Counted from the stretch's first letter, positions 29,930-41,220 are shown. The stretch: DNA of 64,000 nucleotides from Mycosarcoma maydis (GCF_000328475.2 NC_026498.1:406506-470505); one strand, 5' to 3'. Made by a program: numbers and translations. Notes: generated by a model not told the origin, from the letters alone.

Positions 29930-31642
29930 TCACGGGGCGGGGCAGTCGGGGATGATCAGGCCGGGCTTCAAGTTTTTGTTAGCGTCAAAGAGACCCCAGT
30001 GCGCCTCGACGCCGCCGTACAAGGCGTCCTTCCAGGGTTCGTCGAAAGCCTCAAAGATGAAGCTCGGTTGGAGGCCGGAGGTGGTGACGTTGGTGTTGGA
30101 CTGGCAGACAAACGACTGCAGGAACGTGTTGAGCTCACTAACGCCGGCGGTGGCGGCCTGGTACGTGGCGAGACGCGTCTCGTTGGCTGCTGTCGGCCAC
30201 CCTGCTTCGGCGACATACAAGGTGGGTCGGTTGGGCGCAAGCAGTGCACTGCTTGGCTCGTTGTGGTTCGTATAGTCGTACACCCACCCGGCAGCTTGAT
30301 CAACAGGCAGACCACCAAACCAAGGATGCACGTTCGCCATGATGTAGTCGGCGCCTGTGGCCAGACGGGTGGTCACCATACTACCGGCATCCGCCGTTCC
30401 GATCGGGATGTATTTTGTCAGTCCCGGCACAGAGTTGACGGTGGTATTGACGGTAGCGATGTGCGACAGAAGAGTGGCTTCACTGCCACCATTGAGCAGA
30501 TATTCATTGCCGACAGTGATGCCAGCAACATGGTCGGTGCCGTACTTTTTGAGCGCATCCACCACGTTGTCAATCTGCCTCTGCACGGTGAGCGCGTTAT
30601 CGTCGATCCAGACCGCCAAGAACACGCTCATGTCGACCTTGGTCTGCTTGATGGCTTCGAGCACGAGCTGCGACGTCGAGCAGTCGCTTCCATACAGCCG
30701 AATGCGCGTCGTGAGCTGCGATAGCAGCTGGATGTCTTCGGTCACGTTGGCCTGTGTCGCGCCACAGCTCGGGTACTGTGCGTGAAAAGGCGTGTAGCAG
30801 ATTCCGTACATGGATCGATGCAGTCGTGCATCTTTGGTAAAGATCGAAGCGTCGGATTTGTCCGAGCTCACCACGCCCGCGGTTGCGCTTCCACCGTTGG
30901 CACTGCTACCACCATTGGCCGAATACGAGGCGTCATCCACGATGGTTGAATTCGTGTTGTGACGCGTTGCAAAGAAGATGATGATGGCAAACACCATCGC
31001 TGCCGCCAACGAGGCTCCGACGATCAGCCACTTTTTCTGCCGAGCTGACGGCGCGAATCGAGCCCATCTGGACGCGCTACGAGGCTCCGCGAGGTTGTAC
31101 GCTGAATCCGTGGCGGCGAAAACTGCCGACTTGCGATTAATGTAACGTTCTCGCGCCTGCGCCAAGGACAAGCGTGCACCATCGTGTTCCGCGTCGTAGA
31201 GCGCCCATGCGTCGGATGAGTCTCTGTGCGAGTAATACGTCGAGGCCGAATCGAGATCGTCGTACGCAGACGTTTTGTGGTAGAGTGAATCGTGGCTGTT
31301 GAAAGAGGGCAAGTACGTGCCGGCAAGCATCGAGTCCGGAGCAGACACCACCGAGCGAACAAAAGCTGATTGCGACAGCAAGCGCGACGGTGCCGAATGT
31401 AGTTCTTGCATCTCAGCCGCCGAGTCTGCGTGCTGGTGGTCCGCCGAGCATGACGGGTAGGGTGAGAGCGAGTGTGCAGTAGAGAGGTGGTGCGGAGCAG
31501 GTAGGCCAGTCTCATCGTAGTAGTCGAGCGTGTCCACGTCTAGATTGCCTTGAAGCGAAGTGTCATGCTGCGAAGACGACGCCGCCGAGGCTGATTGCCT
31601 GGCTTCACGATAAGGTGATGAGGTGGTGTAGCGCGTAGCCAT
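29930..31642 (-). CDS. Membrane-anchored GH17 beta-1,3-glucanase family protein
   Basis: 570 residues from the ATG at 31642. A cytoplasmic Ser/Tyr-rich N-terminus of about 200 residues precedes one membrane segment (WLIVGASLAAAMVFAIIIFF, about 205-226), giving type II topology. The outer GH17 domain begins SMYGICYTPFHAQYPSCG, has RIRLYGSDCSTSQ, the acid/base VGNEYLL, and the nucleophile segment LYVAEAGWP, and ends EAHWGLFDANKNLKPGL. GH17 proteins cut or remodel beta-1,3-glucan, and this arrangement is found in fungal cell-wall glucanases. Role in wall remodelling is inferred. N-glycosylation sequons such as NVT and NTT are present in the outer domain. Confidence 0.9.
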   Translation of the reverse strand: MATRYTTSSPYREARQSASAASSSQHDTSLQGNLDVDTLDYYDETGLPAPHHLSTAHSLSPYPSCSADHQHADSAAEMQELHSAPSRLLSQSAFVRSVVSAPDSMLAGTYLPSFNSHDSLYHKTSAYDDLDSASTYYSHRDSSDAWALYDAEHDGARLSLAQARERYINRKSAVFAATDSAYNLAEPRSASRWARFAPSARQKKWLIVGASLAAAMVFAIIIFFATRHNTNSTIVDDASYSANGGSSANGGSATAGVVSSDKSDASIFTKDARLHRSMYGICYTPFHAQYPSCGATQANVTEDIQLLSQLTTRIRLYGSDCSTSQLVLEAIKQTKVDMSVFLAVWIDDNALTVQRQIDNVVDALKKYGTDHVAGITVGNEYLLNGGSEATLLSHIATVNTTVNSVPGLTKYIPIGTADAGSMVTTRLATGADYIMANVHPWFGGLPVDQAAGWVYDYTNHNEPSSALLAPNRPTLYVAEAGWPTAANETRLATYQAATAGVSELNTFLQSFVCQSNTNVTTSGLQPSFIFEAFDEPWKDALYGGVEAHWGLFDANKNLKPGLIIPDCPAP

Positions 31643-32747
31643 CGTTGCAGCAAGTGCACTCTGCTAGATACTCGAAAGAAGAAGCGACGATGATGGAGAT
31701 GATCGAGTAAGAACACGAGCGCTCAGTGTTGGATCTAAAGAGGTCGAGATGCGGACTTGATGTAAATCAAACGCCTAGTGGGTTCGCTCATAACCAGACA
31801 AGACCCACCAAGCAACGTTAGTCACGAGTGAGATTCGTGATTGGCAATAGCATCTAGCCTCTGTGCATCATTCACGATTGAGCGAGGGGGACCAAGTTTC
31901 AACCTGCCGCGACCCCTAAATCGTGACTGTGGCCTGCTGCACGACCGGAAAATAGACGCCGTTAGGAGAGGATGATGGGGGGCTGTAGATGCTCTTCTAA
32001 CTTTTTTCCCTTTTTTCAGCGCCTTGGCCGTTAATCACGAATGCTGCTATCTTTCTCCTCTTCCTACTCAGTAAAGCTTGCTATCTTTCCAAAAGCATAG
32101 ACGCTAGCTTGTTGCACTCCGACACTGCTGTGGTCTCGAGTAACGAGAGAGAGAGAGAGCGCTTCATGGACAGGCACAAGACAGCAGACACGAGGCACGA
32201 GGCACGAGGCACGAGACAGGGGCATTGTTTGACAGCGCCCAAAGTTGGCACACTTTCCTCTTTTGGAAGCCAACTTAGGGTTGTGAGCGCTGCCACACTC
32301 GTGGATGACTCTGCGACTCGTGACTGTAACTGCCGTGTTAGGTATAGCTAGCAGCCCCTGAGTTGCGCCGTTGAATTCACAAATCATGAATTCGTGATTC
32401 CGTGTTCATTTACGATTCACGATTTGAATCACCAACATACTGTATAATATACGAGCGTCGAGTTTCAACGTTTCACATTTCGTGTTCTTCTGTTGTTAAC
32501 TTACGGATGTTTATCCTACACGCCATTTCGCGTATGCATCACGTGGAGGGTCGCAATTACACGTTAGGTAAGCATGACTGGGATGGAGTAGGAAGAATTC
32601 CAACCGTGATTCGTGAGTCTGTGAGTTGGCTGGATCAGCTTGGGCCGCTTTGCTGCCGTCAAATTTGAAAATTCACGGTTGTACCTCGTCGGATGATGTA
32701 TCCCTCTTCGCTCTTGCTATCGTCATCTACTCATATCGCTCTACACA
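31643..32747. other. Divergent intergenic region between GH17 and the mitochondrial uS11 gene
   Basis: No gene. Features are a (GA)n tract near 32145-32160, CACGAGG octamer-like repeats at about 32187-32216, and GTGATTC/GAATCAC motifs near 31820-31845, 32032, 32376-32428 and 32606-32620. Confidence 0.5.
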
Positions 32748-33632
32748 ATGCTTCGAGGATTGACAAGACAAGTGCAACGGGCGTCGGCGCTGCGTAGCGT
32801 CGCACACGAAGCAGCATCGTTTCGACAGCAACAGAGGCTCGTACAACCCTCCGGCTCGGTAGTGCGTACGTTGGCAACATCAACACGCGCCTTGAACAGC
32901 GCAAAGGACACATCAGCATCCACACAGCGAACCGAGTCGCAAGCTCCGCAAGCTTCGGAAGAGCCTACCTCTGAGCCTGCCCCGGCCGGCAGCAGCCATG
33001 TTTCTGACGCTCTTCATCCGGAGCTTTCTTCGCAATCCGATGCCGAGGCTTCCATTTCTACCACGAGTGCTGGTAGACCTGCTGCATCAACCAATCTGGA
33101 CGACATTCTAGGCTCTGTCTCTGCTGTTTCGTCGCTTCCTGGCTCGGAACCAACCGGCTCGACCGAGTCGTCGACATCGTCTTTCCGGGAACGATCGTCA
33201 CCTATCGTTCGTGGCTCCGGAGCTTCTCGCTACTCGCCCACGCTCTTCTCGTCTACGTCGGCACAACCTCACCGTCTGTTCATCAACTCTTCGCGCAACA
33301 ACACTATCCTCACGCTCACCTCGCCGTCGGGCGACCCGCTGGCGTCCGCCTCGGGTGGGAGTGTGGGCTTCAAGAAATCGGCACGCTCGGGTTACGAAGC
33401 GGGCTATCGCGCCGCGTTCGCCATGTTTGGCAAAATCAACGAGTTCAAAGACGCTTGGAGGATGCAACACGTCGAAGTACTGTGGAACGGGTTTGGCCAA
33501 GGAAGGGAGGCTGTCTTCCGAGCTTTGTTGGCAGGAGAAGGTCAAGCAACCAAGGAACTCATCAGCAAGATGACCGATAAGACACCGATAAAGATCGGTG
33601 GTGTGAGACCCAAGAAGCGTAGGATGTTGTAG
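32748..33632 (+). CDS. MRPS18: Mitochondrial small-subunit ribosomal protein uS11m
   Basis: 294 residues from the ATG at 32748. The first ~45 residues are Arg/Ala/Ser-rich without acidic residues (MLRGLTRQVQRASALRSVAH), a mitochondrial presequence. A Ser/Glu-rich linker leads to the uS11 core at about 175-294: LFINSSRNNTILTLTSPSGD, SGGSVGFKKSARSGYEAGYR, then VEVLWNGFGQGREAVFRALL and the basic end IKIGGVRPKKRRML. This pattern is the S11 fold with its conserved basic C-terminus, placing it on the mitoribosomal platform. The long linker is unusual. The symbol follows yeast Mrps18. Confidence 0.88.
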   Translation: MLRGLTRQVQRASALRSVAHEAASFRQQQRLVQPSGSVVRTLATSTRALNSAKDTSASTQRTESQAPQASEEPTSEPAPAGSSHVSDALHPELSSQSDAEASISTTSAGRPAASTNLDDILGSVSAVSSLPGSEPTGSTESSTSSFRERSSPIVRGSGASRYSPTLFSSTSAQPHRLFINSSRNNTILTLTSPSGDPLASASGGSVGFKKSARSGYEAGYRAAFAMFGKINEFKDAWRMQHVEVLWNGFGQGREAVFRALLAGEGQATKELISKMTDKTPIKIGGVRPKKRRML

Positions 33633-34123
33633 AAAGCCCAGCAGATCTATCCTCGACTTTGTCAAGCTCGGGTTGAGCGAGAAACGTATGGCTTTCATAC
33701 ACGATTACCGCTCAAACGTGCATGTCGCGGCCCACTCTACACCTTTGTACTTTTACCCCGCTTCACTGCACCTCGAAATCAGCATCTCGTTATCGCATGC
33801 TGAGCTTGCAAGTGTGTGCTGTCGCCTCGTGTCTCTCGTCAGAAGACGCTCGCTGGATCACAATCGCCAGATTCAAATCGAGCCAGTCGAGTGCGACTCT
33901 GTTCAGATTCCCACCTTCGCACCCAGCACCGATCGGGCAGCTACGTGCTACCACCCCGATTCTCAAAAAACACAAACACACACGCACAAGCCACAATAAT
34001 CACGAAGTGTGAATCGGCGAATCACGTTGCTCCACCGCTCCTGCTCGTGCTCCTTGTTCCTCGCTCTCGGCTTGATCGACACTTTGCAGCGCTTTGCGAT
34101 CGACGACTTTGTGCCACACAGCC
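33633..34123. other. Short intergenic region
   Basis: 3' flank of the uS11m gene and promoter of the TMEM19-like gene. It holds an ACACAAACACACACGCAC tract near 33969-33987 and AATCACGAAG/GAATCACG motifs near 33998-34025. No gene seen. Confidence 0.5.
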
Positions 34124-35116
34124 ATGTCGGGTCTGTATCCGATCGCGCTGGGTACAGCCACGTATCTCGGCTACTCGGGCTACCGCAAAGGGTCTCTATC
34201 GCTGGATGGAGCAATCAGCGCATCTGTGGTCGGGTACGCCTCGATGGCGAGCCCGTTCGTTGGATACGGATTGACGCTGATCACGTTCTACCTTGCTGGA
34301 TCGAAAGCGACCAAGTTCAAAGCGCAGATCAAGGAGCAGCTTGAAAGTCATGCTAGCGATGCGCGCCGTGCGCCGGATCAGCGAGCTAGCAGGGATACGT
34401 CGTCAGGGAATCGATCGGCTGTGCAGGTGTTGTGTAACAGCGCAACTGCGGTGGTTGCGTGTGTTGCATTCCGAGTGCTGAACCGTGCAAACGACAAGGT
34501 AGATCCACTGTCGACGGCAAGCCTGACAGCGCTCGAGGTGGGGGTGCACACGTGCAACGTGACCAACTTGGCATTGACACTGATCGTAGCTGGACACTAT
34601 GCCGCATGTATGGGCGATACGCTAGCGTCGGAGCTCGGGATCCTCTCGAAACACCCACCCCGGCTGGTCACCAACCCGCTCCGAAAAGTACCCAAGGGAA
34701 CCAACGGCGCAATCTCCCCCCTCGGCCTAGCCGTCTCTGCGCTCGGTGGAACCCTGATCGGCTTGGTCACCTCAGCCTCACTCCTGATCCACCAACACTG
34801 GCATCGCTCGCGCTCGCTTTACGCTTTCAACGTACACGCCAAACTCATCGCCTTGCTCACAGCTGCAGGACTCACAGGCTCGCTCATCGACAGCCTCCTC
34901 GGTGCCACCCTCCAACAAACGCTGTACAATCGAGCCACCAACAAAGTGCTCGTCGGTCGTGTCACCAACCTACTCGATCCCAAAAAACAAGACCACCCCA
35001 ACGCTCAATGCGACGTCGTCACAGGCTGGAATCTGCTCGATAACAATGCCGTCAACTTGGTCGCTTCCGCCACCACTGCGTTGGCAACTGCTTGGATCGG
35101 ATGCAGCTTCTTCTAG
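34124..35116 (+). CDS. TMEM19/DUF92 family integral membrane protein
   Basis: 330 residues from the ATG at 34124 (MSGLYPIALGTATYLGYSGY). Several hydrophobic segments are visible. Family hallmarks are GSLSLDGAISASVVG near the N-terminus, GDTLASELGIL in the middle, and GTNGAISPLGLAVSALGGTL. DUF92 includes TMEM19 of animals and plant VTE6 (phytyl-phosphate kinase); CTP-dependent prenyl-phosphate kinase activity has been shown only for the plant and cyanobacterial group, so substrate here is unknown. A hydrophilic loop rich in Arg/Ser lies at about residues 70-95. No introns seen. Confidence 0.85.
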   Translation: MSGLYPIALGTATYLGYSGYRKGSLSLDGAISASVVGYASMASPFVGYGLTLITFYLAGSKATKFKAQIKEQLESHASDARRAPDQRASRDTSSGNRSAVQVLCNSATAVVACVAFRVLNRANDKVDPLSTASLTALEVGVHTCNVTNLALTLIVAGHYAACMGDTLASELGILSKHPPRLVTNPLRKVPKGTNGAISPLGLAVSALGGTLIGLVTSASLLIHQHWHRSRSLYAFNVHAKLIALLTAAGLTGSLIDSLLGATLQQTLYNRATNKVLVGRVTNLLDPKKQDHPNAQCDVVTGWNLLDNNAVNLVASATTALATAWIGCSFF

Positions 35117-35160
35117 CTTTGACCACCCCAAGCATCGTCCGTAAATGGCATGTTCTACAA

Positions 35161-37485
35161 TTACAGTCCCAACAAGATCGCCACTGCTTCAGGACGCCGT
35201 TTGATCATCTGTTTTGTGCTCTCGTATCCATTCTGCGGCGATTCGATCGCCTCGACCAACCGAGCATACGATTCGGTGAGACGCTGCAGTGCCGTGATGT
35301 GCACCGTTTGTCGCGCTGTTGGACTTGCCAGAGCCTCTAATCCTTTAGGCGAAAGCAGATCGTCTTGCGTCAAACACTGGTCGAAGCGTGTCAGTGCTCG
35401 ATTCATTTCGGCCTGTGTTGCTCCCGTTACGCTCGACAAGGCAACGCTGCCATCATTCTGTCCAGCCATGGCTGTGAGTACCGACGACAGTCCGGCTCGA
35501 TCGAGCAACTGTTGTGAATGCAAATTAGTCACCTCGGCCAGTGTTGTTTCAAACGTAGATCGCATCTGGCCAGCTTTCCACTGCGCAAACGAATACGTAT
35601 CGAGTGTCGACGTTAACGCCTCGAGACAGTTGCATGTGAACAGCAGAGACTCCCATCTGGCTGTTGCTTCGGTTCGCGATCGAGGCCGTTTAGCAATGTG
35701 AAGCGCTGCCAAGCGTCGGACCATGCTCACCAGCGGGTCAACGAGTTTGATGAGCACAAAGTCAAAGTTGGAAAGCGATGCCGCGGTGGATTCTTCTGTC
35801 GGCATGGTTCCTGGTGCTTCTGTCTCGGCCTGCGATGGACTCCAAGGTGCATCTTCGGCAAGAGATCGGGAGAACTCGCCAGTGAGTTCTTTCAACGTTC
35901 CAATCGTGGCCACAAGCGGTGGCGGGAGGCTGAGATCAGGTTCGGGTAGACCGTCATACCGGTCGATACCTCTACTCTGCCGTTCGACCGTTTCGGCGAA
36001 AGCGCTGACTGCGAGATCTGAGAGCTCGCCCAGCGTCCGACTCAAAGTAGCACGCGAACCGATCGTCTTTTGCATGGTAGAGCGGTAGAAGTGCACCAGA
36101 TGCGCAAGCCGGTACGACGAGACACTGCCTTCCTGCGAACAAAGCGTTTGCTGGATACGAAGTCGCAGTGGGCGACAGCAGCCGTCAAGGTTGGAATTCA
36201 ACACTTCGCGCACCAGTGCCTCTCCAGGACCTAGCTGCAACGATTCTGGATCAGCTCCGGTGAGATCCAACGAGCCTTCTAAGCCACGCCGTTTTTGACC
36301 GATGCGTCGACCGCCTTCTCCTTCCTTTTCGTTGAAGAGCGAGGTGAGGAATTCGCGCTCGGATGCAACCGTCTGATGAATCCAGGCGAGCATGTCGCCG
36401 ACGTATCGTATCGGATCGTGTGCGTGCAACTCGATGGGACCGGGAAGGTAAGTGGGCGGACCTGCACCCATGGTGAGCGCAGCCATGAAAGCGTTGGCGA
36501 GGATGGAGCTACGCGTTTGGACAAGCGTGCTAAGTGCCGAGCGAAGCAGATCGTGGCGCGCGTGCTTGAGCCGATGTGTCGCTTCTCTCAGACTGGGCGA
36601 GACTTCCAATCCTTCTTTGACGGGTTGTCTGAACTCGAACGAGCACCACTTGTACAACTTCTGGTAGGCGTGATCCAGATCTTGAGCTGTTGATGACATA
36701 ATGTCCATACCGGCGCGCGTGCCTCCACCTACACTAGCAGCCGCTGACATTGAGCTGGCGGAATTGGCGCCCGACGGGATGGACTCGGAGCCTTGCAAGA
36801 GCACCTGACACTCGCTACGAATCCGCTCGAGCTTGTCCATGGCGTGGAAAAGATGGTTGCTGACGCGAACCTCTCTCGAGTCAATGGATGCACGTTCCTG
36901 CTCGGATAGGGTGAAACGCGAGAGAAAGAGCTTGGCAACTTGAAGCTGGGTGAGTGCGGCAGCTCTTTGGCTTTCAAGACCTTCTGCATGCTCGACGAGG
37001 TAACGGCTGGAATCATGTGCTGCAGTGAGCTTGTGCTGGACAGCATCGCACGAGGAATGCATTGCGGCTACATCGTTTGAGAGCCGAACCAGACCGTGGT
37101 CGACGGTCCGAAGCACAGAGATGATGTCTTCAGTGGCAGTGAGCATGCGTTGTCGGACATCACTGTCGAGATCGCGCCTGGCTCGCGCAGTATCAACGAG
37201 TCGGAGAGGCGCCGTGGTTGACGCAGCTGACGTGTTTGCGCCTGAGCTGCCAGAGAAGATTTGATGATCGGTAAGAGTGGATTGAGTGGATGCGGCAGGG
37301 TACATGTGCGCGAGCGTGTCGAGTGCTTTGCAGATGTTGTTGGAATCGCGTGGAGCATGTAGTAAGACGGAGCGGACCCGGGCTGCAAGCGGTCGTGTGG
37401 AAGCTTGTGTTGACGAAGGGCCAGAACCGTCTAGCCTGGATGGCCCAGGTTGAGACGAGCCACGACTCGGCTGTACTGCCGCCAT
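35161..37485 (-). CDS. COG6: Conserved oligomeric Golgi complex subunit 6
   Basis: 774 residues from the ATG at 37485 (MAAVQPSRGSSQPGPSRLDG). The region RARRDLDSDVRQRMLTATED and the following coiled coil match the COG6 N-terminal domain. LYKWCSFEFRQPVKEGLEVS, PIRYVGDMLAWIHQTVASER and YRLAHLVHFYRSTMQKTIG are characteristic of COG6 C-terminal helices. COG6 belongs to lobe B of the COG tether and is needed for retrograde traffic in the Golgi. It converges with the TMEM19-like gene, with only 44 bp between stops. Short Ser/Gly-rich inserts are present, but length is near that of the family. Confidence 0.9.
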   Translation of the reverse strand: MAAVQPSRGSSQPGPSRLDGSGPSSTQASTRPLAARVRSVLLHAPRDSNNICKALDTLAHMYPAASTQSTLTDHQIFSGSSGANTSAASTTAPLRLVDTARARRDLDSDVRQRMLTATEDIISVLRTVDHGLVRLSNDVAAMHSSCDAVQHKLTAAHDSSRYLVEHAEGLESQRAAALTQLQVAKLFLSRFTLSEQERASIDSREVRVSNHLFHAMDKLERIRSECQVLLQGSESIPSGANSASSMSAAASVGGGTRAGMDIMSSTAQDLDHAYQKLYKWCSFEFRQPVKEGLEVSPSLREATHRLKHARHDLLRSALSTLVQTRSSILANAFMAALTMGAGPPTYLPGPIELHAHDPIRYVGDMLAWIHQTVASEREFLTSLFNEKEGEGGRRIGQKRRGLEGSLDLTGADPESLQLGPGEALVREVLNSNLDGCCRPLRLRIQQTLCSQEGSVSSYRLAHLVHFYRSTMQKTIGSRATLSRTLGELSDLAVSAFAETVERQSRGIDRYDGLPEPDLSLPPPLVATIGTLKELTGEFSRSLAEDAPWSPSQAETEAPGTMPTEESTAASLSNFDFVLIKLVDPLVSMVRRLAALHIAKRPRSRTEATARWESLLFTCNCLEALTSTLDTYSFAQWKAGQMRSTFETTLAEVTNLHSQQLLDRAGLSSVLTAMAGQNDGSVALSSVTGATQAEMNRALTRFDQCLTQDDLLSPKGLEALASPTARQTVHITALQRLTESYARLVEAIESPQNGYESTKQMIKRRPEAVAILLGL

Positions 37486-38538
37486 GATGCGGTAGATGCC
37501 GTACGTAGCTGATGGTAGGTGCGGACGAACAAGCAGCAAGCCGAGATGACCAAGCAACGGTCTGAGTTGTCAGGGTAGCTTTGCGTGGTGTGATTCACAT
37601 TCGTGATTGCGGCCTGTGCTTGCCGATGGATGGCTGAATCGGGAGACTTGCCAAATTGCGATTCGCGATCAGATGGAAACGTGCAACGTGGGGCATGGAA
37701 ATTCTTAGGATGTGTTACAGCGGCATTCGAACACTGGAAAAGAAAATTCCGGCGTGCAAACATGTCAACATTCACGATTCGTGATTCACAACGCGATTCA
37801 CGATTCACGATTCGTGATTGTGTGGTTGTTGGCGGTCATGGTAGATCCCGTTTCGAGTTGGTGAATGTTGATTGGTTCTGACGAGCTGGTTCAGGGTCTA
37901 TGGGGGAGAGTTTGATCACGCCATCGCATGGTGAATGTGATGCATGGATGCTGGGCCAATGGTGAAGCGTTCTGAACGGGTAAGGCGAGATGAGAACGTT
38001 TAGGGAGGTCCAAACTAGGATTGAATGCAGAAGCGTACCTAGGTCAAGTAGAGCTGTAACGAATCAGACGTGGTAGATTGAAGCAGGTGGCAAGAAAAGA
38101 GCCGGATGATCTGCGAGATTGCGGCGACAAAACGTTAGATGAGCAGCAGCCAACCACAACGTCGATCGTGTTCCTGAATGGCAGAGGCTAGAGGCCTCGA
38201 ACAGATTCCAGATGAAACAGCAACCGAGCAACCGCGCAACCGCGTTGACATCTCGATGCGAGTCCGGATACCAGGCCGGATTACTAATCTCACAAGCACG
38301 ACGAAGCATGGTGTGTGAGAAATCAACGTCGACGCGTTTAGCATGCTTGCTGACTCTGCTGTTCGAAGTGAATCTCACTTGCACAAGGCTCAGGAACGAG
38401 CGAGCGTCTTGGCTTGCACGCCATCCCATGTCTCATACATCACAGTACATCAGCGAAGAGTCAGAAATGACACAGTCGCCAGTAAAGGCAATCGTAAATG
38501 GTGCCACAGCCGAATTTAACCCTAAGCAGTCCGTGCGA

Positions 38539-38583
38539 CGGCGGCGGCGGCGGCGGTGGCTGCTGCTGCTGCTGCTGCTGCTG
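38539..38583. repeat. (CGG)6-TGG-(CTG)8 compound microsatellite
   Basis: Six CGG units at 38539-38556, one TGG, then eight CTG units at 38560-38583, followed immediately by AT-rich sequence. It lies outside any supported gene. Confidence 0.95.
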
Positions 38584-39425
38584 TCAAATTATTTATTAAT
38601 AGTAAAGTACCACTGACTGTTGACTTTCAGTTGTGTGTTGGAAACTGCGAGTTCGGAAGGGTTTCCAAAATTCGGCGGATTGACCGATGCAAAGAATGCA
38701 ATGCATACACATGCAAGAAATTCGAAATCGCACGCGAAAAACGGTGAATCCAAAATTATCCAATCCAATCCGCTGGGCGACTTTTCTGCCACAAATCGAA
38801 GCGCTAGTTCGTAAGTGCTGCAAGGTGTCATTGAAAAGCCGACCTGACCTTGTGCCAGCAAGCCATGTATGTACAACTACAGTAAGCACTGCCTCTACCG
38901 GTGAGTACCGTGACATCTTTCCCAGGTGGTACCCTAACGATTATCTCGACCTGTCTGAAAGTGAGTGGTTCAGACGATGGATCGGAGACGAAGTGGCTGG
39001 GTCGAAACCATTGTAAGGTAGGCCGACACTGAACGTGATTCATGAATCGGCGGTCAAAGAGAAAAACAGAAACAGAAGCCTGTTCGAGCCATCGGTGCGG
39101 AGCGGGGCATAAATAATTTCAGTTGCATATCCGTTCGGAACACAGTGGTGCGAACCACAGGCTTGCGCTGATTCTTGATTGTGTGATCTACTTCACCGCT
39201 GGTTTGCCGTTCCAATGTGCGTAAGTGTGAGCAGAATCAACTCAAGGCCAACCCCAAATTTAACTTAGGCGAGGTCAATTGCATGCACACCGCAATTTCT
39301 TGGCGCGCTAGGCTTCTTTTGTTCCGCTTGCCAGGCATTCCACGCTGTGGTTGCACTGTAGCTGTCCCAGCTCGGCGCCTCTCGCGGTCGTTGGCTCTGA
39401 TTCCAAACGCGGACGTCAATCACGA

Positions 39426-39692
39426 ATGAAGCGTTGGGTGATTCATGAATTTTTTGGTTGCCTCCTATTCGTGTTTGGAGTTGCGGCCTCCTCGCACAAC
39501 CCAATCTCCGTTCACAGTGCGTCGAGACACGAGGTCACGTCGGCCATACTGGCCGTACAGACGCCAAGTGCAAGTGGCAGAGTAGTTACGGAGCAGATTG
39601 GCAGACGGGCCGGTCAACTGGTCAAGCAGGACAAGCGCATTGGTGCATGCCATCCGAGCGTTACAGACCATGAGGAAGAGCAGCGACTTTGA
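39426..39692 (+). CDS. Doubtful small secreted-protein frame (88 residues)
   Basis: From the ATG at 39426, MKRWVIHEFFGCLLFVFGVA reads as a signal peptide, cleaved near AASS. The rest (about 65 residues) is hydrophilic with no Cys pattern or domain. The start overlaps one of the common CACGAATG motifs, which can create ATGs by chance. No TATA box or intron was identified. Composition is compatible with either a small secreted protein or noise. Confidence 0.2.
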   Translation: MKRWVIHEFFGCLLFVFGVAASSHNPISVHSASRHEVTSAILAVQTPSASGRVVTEQIGRRAGQLVKQDKRIGACHPSVTDHEEEQRL

Positions 39693-40384
39693 TACGACCT
39701 TGAAAGCGACAAGCCTTTCGGACCAACCGACATCCCCGAAGGCTATCATCACCGTAGGCGCCACTCATTCGACGTACGGTCACGTTGAGGTTGGGTGGCG
39801 ATAACGGATAGCATCGCTTAGTTACGTCCACGGTGTGCTAGATGCTCAGATAAGGATGTGGGGGTAAAACCAAGTCAAGCAGCGCCAGGAACAACGCATC
39901 AACGCAAACCCGAGGCGAGTTATCCAAGACGGGCGAACCAAGACAGGCTGGATAAGATGCGAAGTGCAAAGATGCAAATATACTCACGCAGACGGTGAAG
40001 TTCCGCTTGAACTATTTCGTCGGCGACACCGGACAAGCGCCTTCCGACTTCGCTTCGTGTGGTCAGGCCCACAAGCCACGTTGGTTGTTCGCACACTCTC
40101 TTGCTTCGCCTGGCGTGATTGTCGACTTGGGAAAGGGGCATGTTCAAAACGCTTCGTAGCTGCACCGGCGGCGTCGCTAAGCCCTAAGTTAGACGTGCTA
40201 GCGTGACGAGTGCGTTGGCCTGCACACCGTCGGAAACAGGGCCGTAGCAATTGCATATGTCTTCAAGTCCAGGCACAGGAGCCCACAGACGATGCAGTGT
40301 CCCACAGTTCCTGTGACCACTCACCTGTCACCACCAAAGCACGAAAGCAAATTCCAATATCACACGATCAAATTCACTAACACC

Positions 40385-40416
40385 CTTTTTTTTTGTTTTT
40401 TTTTTTTTGTTTTTTT
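40385..40416. repeat. T-rich homopolymer tract
   Basis: Runs of T interrupted by single G's, in gene-poor DNA upstream of the peptide transporter. It may act as a promoter dA:dT element for the plus-strand gene starting 800 bp further on, or be simple slippage. Confidence 0.7.
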
Positions 40417-41220
40417 GAAAACCACCAACAATCACGAATCATGAATGTAACCGAATGCCGCCAAGCGAGAGACAGGCGGAGTGCATCTGTCAGCTGCAGC
40501 CACAAATGTCCAAGATGGAAAGGTGCGCGCACTTTGGCCGTCCGCCTCTTTCATTGATTGGGGATAGACGATTCGTGATCAACCGGTATGAACGAGGTCT
40601 CACGAATGACGCTTTTCTATCTGTTACCGTCGCTGCATGTTACAGTGCTCAAGTTGCTGAGTAGTTGCTTATCGGCGCATCCCGAACACGCTTGTTGTAG
40701 CTTGCTGCCAATCACATTCAAGATTGCCAGGCGAACCTGCTGACCACGGCTCTGATGTCTTTTCGAGCCAGATTCCGTGCCACTCTTATCGAGCAAGAGC
40801 GCGATTCTGAAGCATTCGTCATTCCGAGCTAGTCCGCTCTCGTGACTCGTGGGTGACCAGCGTGATGCCTCGCACTGTCAGCCATCCAAGCTTGAAATCA
40901 ATCCGCTTCTCCGGATCAAGTGGGTTCCACTCGGAACCAAACAAAGCTGCGACCTTTTCAGTGTTTTCCACGTTCATGATTCGTCCCGAGTCGTACTGCG
41001 AATCATTCGTGATTGTATTGCATTCGTGATTGCAAATCGCCAATCACGAAGCCCCTTTTTCTTTCTTGCTTCTCTCTCCGCCTCGGGTTAGATTTATAGA
41101 AGCCCACTGGTCTCATCCTTCCTGCTTCCTGTCCACCCACCTCGATCCTCTCCTGTCCCGGATACCGTACCGTCCCATCCCTCCCCTTCCCTTCCCCTAT
41201 CCTCGCGTTGACTGGTCATC

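Larger units (their letters stand above)
37486..41220. other. Gene-poor 3.7-kb region
   Basis: No confident gene on either strand. The region holds microsatellites (38539-38583), a T-rich tract (about 40385-40416), motif clusters at 37590-37605, 37766-37822, 39042-39052, 39418-39450, 40431-40445 and 40975-41048, and a CT-rich leader before the transporter at 41221. One small frame with a signal peptide (39426-39692) is listed separately. Overlapping short frames near 38212-39016 are interrupted in all readings. Confidence 0.5.
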
